Shown here piece after piece: positions 6,235 through 11,186 of a stretch of DNA of 11,186 nucleotides (the stretch's first letter is position 1; every line of letters starts with the position of its first letter). The position numbers and the translations under genes are program-made. This stretch comes from Longibacter sp051155795 (GTDB taxonomy: Bacteria > Bacteroidota > Rhodothermia > Rhodothermales > Salinibacteraceae). The stretch is taken from positions 1 through 11,186 of the forward strand of contig NZ_DAXETW010000017.1 of assembly GCF_051155795.1 (NCBI RefSeq), written 5' to 3'. The notes under the pieces are model-generated. The model was given only the letters and a program-made list of their open reading frames with translations. It did no database searches and had not been told where the DNA came from.

Positions 6235-7635
6235 CTACTTCGACTGATTCTGCAGCCAGTCGGTAACGAGCGAGAGGACCTCGGGCGAGACGGTCCATTT
6301 TATGCGACCGTACTCGCCGGGACGCCCGGACGTTGCCGGCTGAAGAAGGTGATTCAGGCCCTCCATTTCGCGCACCGTTACATCCGGGGAGGCGCTCCGC
6401 GTGAGCGCTTCCCGAAGTGCTTCACGATTCTTCGCCGGCTTGAGCTGCGTGTCTTTCGTGCCGTACACGGCGAGAACCGGCTCGTCGACCGATCGGAGAG
6501 CCGGCGCCGGATTGTACCGGATAAACGCGCGAAGCCAGGGAGCGGTCAGGCGTTGGATTTCCTGCTGAATGAGATCTTCGCCCTGAATCCCCCGCGTGTC
6601 GATCATGATCCGACGGAGCTCACTCGCCATCCGGCTTGAGTCGGGATTCGACCGGATCGCCTCGAAGATGCGGTCCTGCGTGCCCCGCTGCATGGCCCGT
6701 GTGCGCTCGTCTACGCCGTTGGCGTCGGCCCGGATGTCGAGTTGGTCGCTCAGAATTTCGTCCCCGGACAGGGCGGGCGTCGCCAGCAGGACGAGAGCCC
6801 CCACACGATCGTCCCGGTTGGTCACCATCGTCGCGATCGTGCCGCCCTCGCTGTGCCCGATGACGGCGAGTCGCGACGCATCGACACCCGGGTGTCCGGC
6901 CAGAGCGTCCAGAGCAGCTTCTGCATCGACGGACAGTTCTGCCGTCGTGTGGCCCGTCGGTGTACCGCCGGACGCTCCCACCCCTCGCTCATCGTAGCGC
7001 AGCACGGCAAATCCCGCTCGGGTCAGCGCGTCGGCCCATATGCGGAAGGGGCGATGTCCGGCTACGGAGGCATCGCGATCCTGCGCGCCTGCACCGGCCA
7101 CGAGCAGAACCGCCGGGTGTGGTCCGCCGTCTTGGGGGAGCGTGATCGTACCGGCAAGCTGCGTCCCGTCGCGGGTCTGAATGTTTACCATGCGTTCGCG
7201 GTACGGGAGCGGTTCGTCCGGCTCCTGCGGCCGCTCAATACCCGGAACGGCATCGGTGCGACGGAGCGTAAGCGAGAGCCGTGCCGGCCCCTGTGCCCAC
7301 TGACCGTCGATCGACTGGCGGTCGTCCTGCATGACACCGGCGAACTGCCCGGCAATAGCGCGAACACCGATGCGCAGCGTGTCGGCATCGCGGACGACCT
7401 CAGACAGGCGGATGCCGGTCGCCCCCTGGTCCGGACTGTCCATGGTGCCGGTCAGCGCGCCGTCCTGCGCGCGTCGAAGGTGAAAGACGACGCGGAAGTC
7501 GCCGTCGGGCACGGTGAGCGTGCCCACCCAGGAGCCGGTTATCGTCGTATCGGCAACCGGCTGACCGTGGACCATCGCCGTCGCGCCAAGGAGTGTGCAG
7601 AGACATGCAACCAGAAGGCGAGAGGTGCGAGACAT
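6235..7635 (-). CDS. Exported alpha/beta hydrolase (serine esterase/peptidase-like)
   Basis: The ATG at 7635 gives 466 residues beginning with a signal peptide (SRLLVACLCTLLGATAMVHG); the frame stays open to 7725 but the extra residues do not look like a leader. An N-terminal beta-rich domain (about 26-123, GSWVGTLTVPDGDFRVVFHL, TGTMDSPDQGA) precedes the alpha/beta-hydrolase fold. The latter shows PAVLLVAGAGAQDRD (oxyanion region), RYDERGVGASGG, the nucleophile elbow GHSEGG with Ser262, the acid Asp395 in VYGTKDTQLKP and the base His429 in EGLNHLLQP, so the full triad is present. This architecture is common among exported Bacteroidota hydrolases of unknown substrate, and ester or peptide bonds are both possible. 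It lies 55 nt after the GIY-YIG gene and 51 nt before the HEPN gene. Confidence 0.92.
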   Translation of the reverse strand: MSRTSRLLVACLCTLLGATAMVHGQPVADTTITGSWVGTLTVPDGDFRVVFHLRRAQDGALTGTMDSPDQGATGIRLSEVVRDADTLRIGVRAIAGQFAGVMQDDRQSIDGQWAQGPARLSLTLRRTDAVPGIERPQEPDEPLPYRERMVNIQTRDGTQLAGTITLPQDGGPHPAVLLVAGAGAQDRDASVAGHRPFRIWADALTRAGFAVLRYDERGVGASGGTPTGHTTAELSVDAEAALDALAGHPGVDASRLAVIGHSEGGTIATMVTNRDDRVGALVLLATPALSGDEILSDQLDIRADANGVDERTRAMQRGTQDRIFEAIRSNPDSSRMASELRRIMIDTRGIQGEDLIQQEIQRLTAPWLRAFIRYNPAPALRSVDEPVLAVYGTKDTQLKPAKNREALREALTRSASPDVTVREMEGLNHLLQPATSGRPGEYGRIKWTVSPEVLSLVTDWLQNQSK

Positions 7636-7690
7636 CAAGGGTGTCGTGCTATTCGGGCTATTTCGTGACAAACGCTTGACCGACGCGAGG

Positions 7691-8155
7691 TCATGCGAGA
7701 AAAGAGCGGAGTTCACCGGAATCAAACGATTGGACGGTGCCGCCCAGAAGGCTTCGCATTACTAACCGTGCATCCGGCGTGTCGATGCGGAAGAAATGAG
7801 CTGGACAGGTACAGTCAGACGCTCCGGCCCCGCTGCACGGCAGCTCGCTCCATGGGGTTGAACGGACCTCCTCCGCCCACGCGCATTCGTGACGGTCGTC
7901 GTCCGTCGAGAACAGGACATGCTCGACCGTAAGACACCGGCGCAGATAGTCGATGTGCCAGTGTGGGGACGACGGCACGGGTCCGAGGTGCCGACGCAGC
8001 CGTGCCGGGAGGCCGCCCGGGCCAAAGGCGCTTCCGACGTAAACGTACCGTCCTGCGTCAAGGCGGACCGTCCCCAGCGCGCCGACCTGCGTCTCACAGG
8101 GCTGCTCCGACTGCAGGAGCAGAAGATACGTCCCGGTGGGTGTCTCGGCCGCCAT
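7691..8155 (-). CDS. GIY-YIG nuclease family protein (DUF123, Uri-type)
   Basis: I chose the ATG at 8155 because the family begins with GTYLLLL; the longer frame to 8326 would overlap the upstream propeller gene with arginine-rich sequence. The 154 residues carry GTYLLLLQ (8-15), the GIY-YIG counterpart GRYVYVGSAFG (35-45), GGLPARLRRHL (47-57), HWHIDYLRR (66-73), ECAWAEEV (90-97) and SDCTCPAHFF (113-122), the Cys/His signature of the DUF123 family. Such proteins are predicted small DNA endonucleases or DNA-binding proteins, and no member's cellular role is known to me. It is first of a same-strand run with the hydrolase (55-nt gap). A TATCAT box (plus-strand 8177-8182) lies 21 nt before the ATG without a good -35. 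Confidence 0.88.
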   Translation of the reverse strand: MAAETPTGTYLLLLQSEQPCETQVGALGTVRLDAGRYVYVGSAFGPGGLPARLRRHLGPVPSSPHWHIDYLRRCLTVEHVLFSTDDDRHECAWAEEVRSTPWSELPCSGAGASDCTCPAHFFRIDTPDARLVMRSLLGGTVQSFDSGELRSFLA

Positions 8156-8237
8156 GAGCCATCTCTCAGAGTTCAGATGATACCCGGACGGTGATGCCCG
8201 CGTTACATCGGTCGCCGACAGACGGTTCGATCGGACA

Positions 8238-9299
8238 TCACCGACTTGCAGCTTCGCCCGCCTGCATCTTCCAGAACGCAATGCCGCCCGCCTGCGCCCC
8301 CACGTCTGCGTGGGCAACCTTTTCATCCGTAGACAGATCGATCACGTCGACCGCTCCCGGCTCGCCTCCGACGCCTTCCGCGGTGACGAACGCGTAGCGG
8401 CTGTCCGGCGTGACCACCACACCGTGTGAAACGCCGCGGGTATTTTCCACGAGAGCGCGGCGCGTTCCTGTTTCAACGTCCCAGATTCCGGTTTCCCCGG
8501 ACCCCTTGTACGTAACGACGAGGGTCGAGCCGTCCGGTGTCACGTCGAGGTTATACGGGCTCGTGCCCTTCCCGGTCGCGAAACGCTCCGTCACCTCCCA
8601 GGCATCCAGATCGACGACTACCACTTCGTCGGCCCCGTTGTGTGCGACGTAGGCGACCGGTTTCGACGGATGGGGCTGCACCCAGGTCGGCTTGATCATG
8701 CCCGTGCCCGTCTTCAGCGTCCGCGACACCTCGCCGCTCACCACGTCGATTTCGTAAAGCGTCCCGTCCATCATGCCCACGGAGTAGTGCGTCCGGTGGT
8801 CGGGACTGAGTCGTGACCCGTGCGGCATGATGCCCGTCTCGATTGTCTGGACCTCCGTCATCGACTCGGTCTCCACGACGGACACGGTGCTGGGCTCCGG
8901 CTCGCCGTGAAGGTTGAAATTCACGACGTAGAGGAGCCCGGTCACATCGGAGATCTGCATCGTCGCGGGGAACAGCCCGACCTCCGCGGCTTCGAGTTTG
9001 CGGTTCGTGCCGGTCTCGTACTTGACGACGCGGCCGAACGGTTTGCCGTGCGCGATCGAGACGAACCAGTGCTCGCCGTCCGGCGACACCGTCATGCCGT
9101 GGGCGCCTTCGGTCTCCACCGGAATCTGTCCCACAGGGACCGCTTCCTGCACGACAGCCTCCGTTCCGTCGAACCGGATCAGCGAGACCTCATCTGCCGA
9201 TTCAGACGCGACGTAGGCAAAGTATTCCTGAGCCTGTGCCGGCGCGTGAGCGATGAGCACGAAGGCGAACGTCAAGAGAAGGACGCGGGCGATGCGCAT
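8238..9299 (-). CDS. Secreted YncE-like beta-propeller protein
   Basis: The ATG at 9299 opens a clear signal peptide (ARVLLLTFAFVLIAHAPAQA, cleavage near 24), giving 353 residues; upstream residues in the frame are charged and not leader-like. The mature protein is a run of propeller blades of about 40-45 residues, each with a PDG-type turn and a strand pair: HGMTVSPDGEHWFVS (68-81), HGSRLSPDHRTHYSV (160-174), VQPHPSKPVAYVAH (207-220), LDVTPDGSTLVVTYKG (251-266) and HGVVVTPDSRYAFVTAEG (292-309). These are typical of YncE-like and NHL-like seven-bladed propellers, which serve as binding scaffolds; no catalytic motif or haem ligand is evident. The gene starts 46 nt after the LVIVD-propeller gene ends, so the two are probably co-transcribed. 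Confidence 0.88.
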   Translation of the reverse strand: MRIARVLLLTFAFVLIAHAPAQAQEYFAYVASESADEVSLIRFDGTEAVVQEAVPVGQIPVETEGAHGMTVSPDGEHWFVSIAHGKPFGRVVKYETGTNRKLEAAEVGLFPATMQISDVTGLLYVVNFNLHGEPEPSTVSVVETESMTEVQTIETGIMPHGSRLSPDHRTHYSVGMMDGTLYEIDVVSGEVSRTLKTGTGMIKPTWVQPHPSKPVAYVAHNGADEVVVVDLDAWEVTERFATGKGTSPYNLDVTPDGSTLVVTYKGSGETGIWDVETGTRRALVENTRGVSHGVVVTPDSRYAFVTAEGVGGEPGAVDVIDLSTDEKVAHADVGAQAGGIAFWKMQAGEAASR

Positions 9300-9345
9300 A
9301 GGCAGATACGTAACAGTCGAGATGAGTGGAGTCGGGGCGACACGT

Positions 9346-11186
9346 TTACCGGGTCGCCGACACACGGTCCTGCTCGGGGCGCTTCAGCTTGACGACCCAT
9401 AGGCCGGAGTTCCAATCGGAGAAAAAGATGTGGCCTTTGTGCGGCTGCGGGCCCCAAGCCATCGGTGCATTCGCCACCCGCCCCTCCGGGTCGAATGAGC
9501 GGAAGCGCGCAATTTCGCGGCCCTGCGCATACAGATCTCCTTTCAGGTCGCCCGAGAGGTCGACAACGCGGAGGCCTGCGTTGTAATATGCCACATAGAG
9601 CACGTCGCCGTCTACCCAGTAGTTGTGGGTACCGGCCTCGGGGACCTGATAGCGCGCCTCTTCCGTCGGATTGTCCGGGTCGGTGAAGTCGACGAAGTGG
9701 AGCCATCCGGCCGGAATCGTCGGCTCATTGTCGATGTTGAGGCCGTTCGGGAAGGCTTCATCCCCTGCGATTACCCACTTTTTACCGGTTTCGCTGTCAT
9801 CGTACGGAAACGCCGCGTGATTCCATCCGCTCGGATACGCATAGCGACCGATCTCGACCGGATTCGACGGCGATCCGCCCTTGATCCCGTTTCCGACGTC
9901 GACAAGGACGACGCCGTCCTCCCAGTTAGACGAATAGGCGATGCCGTCCATCACCCAGACGTCGTGAATCGACGCCCCGGGCGAATCAAGTTCGAAGGTG
10001 GCGACATGCTCCGGATTGGCACGGTCCTCGATGTTTAGGATCTCGTATCGCTGTCCGGCGCTGAGCGCGTACACGTGATTCTTGTAAATGAACAGGTTGT
10101 GCACGCCGCCCGTCAGTCGCTCGGTGTACTCCGTGATCACGGATACGTTGGTCGGATCCGTGCAGTCCAGAATCACGATGCCGTTCTTCCGGTCGGATGC
10201 CCCCTCGCGACTGATGATGCACGTCCGTCCGTCTTCGCTCACCTTTACGTCGTTGACCGTCCGCGCGTCCACGGTCACCGTGTCGACCGGCGTCGGGTTG
10301 GCAGGATCGGTGACGTCCCAGAAGTAGGCTTCGCCGTTTCCTCCCCATGTACCGGTGATAACGTAGTCGCGCCCGTCGACCGCCTCCCAGACCCACAGGT
10401 CAGACGTGTGCACGCTGGACACCTGCCCACGCCCCACCAACTCGATGCTCCCCTCCGGATTTCGCTCCGTGACCGTTATCGTCGTCTCTGCGACATGGGC
10501 GCCGCTCGTGGCAACCACCGTGTACGTCCCGGCGTCTTCCGCGACGAAGCGTCCGTCGGCACCGATCTCGGCAGGGGCGCCGGGTGCGATCGGCCCCGTT
10601 TCGTCAATGCGAACGGAATAGCGGATCGGCGCATCGGTCACAGGTGCATCCGCCTCGTCGCGTGCCGTGGCCGTGAACGCGAGTACATCCCCAGTGCGTG
10701 CCGTCTCCGCGCCTCCGGTCAGATCAAGCGAGACGACCGGATTCTCCTTCACCTCGACGGTATGCCTCGCCTCAAAGTCCCCGGCCGATGCAGTCAGTGT
10801 CACCGTCCCCGGGGTGCGGGCATGGAGGCGATTCAGGCGATCGGTTTCGGCAACCGAAGCATCGCTGCTGGTGACCGATACCGAGATATCGTCCCGTGCG
10901 GTGCCGTCTTCCGTCTGGGCCTGGACTGTAAGCGGCATCATCGTCTCCGTGTACATGGACGCCGGCGCGTCAACGAAGGCGACTCCGTCAACGGGCTTCG
11001 GCGCAACCTGTACGGAGAAGCGGTTCATGATGCGCTTCTGTCCATCCTGGGCCGGTCGTAGAGCAATCACTTCATGCTCCCCGGCCTCGATCGCTGTCAA
11101 GAGCCCGTCGCGCGAGGCGGCCACGGCTTTCGACGGGGAATAGAAGACGACGGTCGTGTCAGCCGCACGCGTCCCGTCTTCCGCTA
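9346..11186 (-). CDS. Secreted Ig-like and LVIVD-repeat beta-propeller protein (partial, 5' end outside window)
   Basis: The minus-strand frame is open from the window edge to a TGA at 9346, giving 612 visible residues; a GTG at 11124 is internal because the frame continues upstream without a stop. The visible part begins inside a beta-rich domain. Two Ig-like modules follow, one BIG2-like at about 56-147 (DISVSVTSSDASVAETDRLN, TPGTVTLTASAG) and one at about 149-240 (GRFVAEDAGTYTVVATSG). A propeller at about 247-602 is built of LVIVD-type repeats: YFWDVTDPANPTPVDTV, VILDCTDPTNVSVITEY, ILNIEDRANPEHVATF, LVDVGNGIKGGSPSNPVEIG, FVDFTDPDNPTEEARYQV and LRVVDLSGDLKGDLYAQG. This is a surface or secreted binding protein; no enzyme motif is visible and its ligand is unknown. 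The signal sequence should lie beyond the window. Confidence 0.9.
   Translation of the reverse strand, partial: AEDGTRAADTTVVFYSPSKAVAASRDGLLTAIEAGEHEVIALRPAQDGQKRIMNRFSVQVAPKPVDGVAFVDAPASMYTETMMPLTVQAQTEDGTARDDISVSVTSSDASVAETDRLNRLHARTPGTVTLTASAGDFEARHTVEVKENPVVSLDLTGGAETARTGDVLAFTATARDEADAPVTDAPIRYSVRIDETGPIAPGAPAEIGADGRFVAEDAGTYTVVATSGAHVAETTITVTERNPEGSIELVGRGQVSSVHTSDLWVWEAVDGRDYVITGTWGGNGEAYFWDVTDPANPTPVDTVTVDARTVNDVKVSEDGRTCIISREGASDRKNGIVILDCTDPTNVSVITEYTERLTGGVHNLFIYKNHVYALSAGQRYEILNIEDRANPEHVATFELDSPGASIHDVWVMDGIAYSSNWEDGVVLVDVGNGIKGGSPSNPVEIGRYAYPSGWNHAAFPYDDSETGKKWVIAGDEAFPNGLNIDNEPTIPAGWLHFVDFTDPDNPTEEARYQVPEAGTHNYWVDGDVLYVAYYNAGLRVVDLSGDLKGDLYAQGREIARFRSFDPEGRVANAPMAWGPQPHKGHIFFSDWNSGLWVVKLKRPEQDRVSATR

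Noticed and set aside
6742..7668. A 308-residue plus-strand frame
   Set aside because: It is fully antisense to the alpha/beta hydrolase, whose complete catalytic triad shows that the minus strand is coding.
10075..11061. A 328-residue plus-strand frame
   Set aside because: It is antisense to the Ig/LVIVD protein and is Arg/His/Pro-rich without motifs.

Overview
The window is about 11.2 kb of GC-rich DNA (my impression is a little over 60% G+C) with ten protein genes, two of them cut by the window edges. It has no tRNA, rRNA, CRISPR array or insertion sequence that I can see. Almost every chosen start codon lacks a purine-rich Shine-Dalgarno stretch. The secreted proteins include an AmiC-type amidase, a lipoprotein, a YncE-like propeller and an LVIVD-repeat propeller. 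The proteins are moderately acidic. Together this suggests a Bacteroidota-lineage organism, possibly Rhodothermia/Salinibacter-like, but that placement is inference and not a match I could test.

Layout. (1) Positions 1-782, minus strand: the N-terminal 260 residues of a class II glutamine amidotransferase-like protein. The family framework is clear, but the positions expected to hold the active-site residues are replaced, including Cys2 by Ala. (2) 783-1104: a divergent intergenic region with a 26-bp-spaced imperfect direct repeat and a possible ECF-type promoter. (3) 1105-3184, plus strand: an apparent operon of an ECF sigma factor, a single-span membrane protein placed like an anti-sigma factor, and a secreted beta-plus-coiled-coil protein, closed by a strong hairpin terminator. 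(4) 3422-4777, plus strand: a secreted N-acetylmuramoyl-L-alanine amidase with an AMIN-like N-terminal domain, behind an AT-rich promoter-like stretch. (5) 5043-5624, plus strand: a small lipoprotein of unknown function ending in a very strong terminator. (6) 8155 down to 5749, minus strand: a close-spaced run of a GIY-YIG (DUF123/Uri-type) protein, an exported serine alpha/beta hydrolase and a HEPN-domain protein. (7) 11186 down to 8238, minus strand: a secreted Ig-like/LVIVD propeller protein (5' end outside the window) followed 46 nt later by a secreted YncE-like propeller protein.

How they fit together. The sigma/anti-sigma/secreted trio looks like an envelope-sensing switch: the sigma factor would be held at the membrane until an envelope signal frees it. 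The amidase and lipoprotein just downstream are envelope proteins and plausible but unproven targets. The two propeller genes are probably co-transcribed and both act outside the cytoplasm. The GIY-YIG/hydrolase/HEPN run shares a strand and short spacers, but the functions do not obviously form one pathway. The most unusual items are the apparently inactive amidotransferase and the sigma module.
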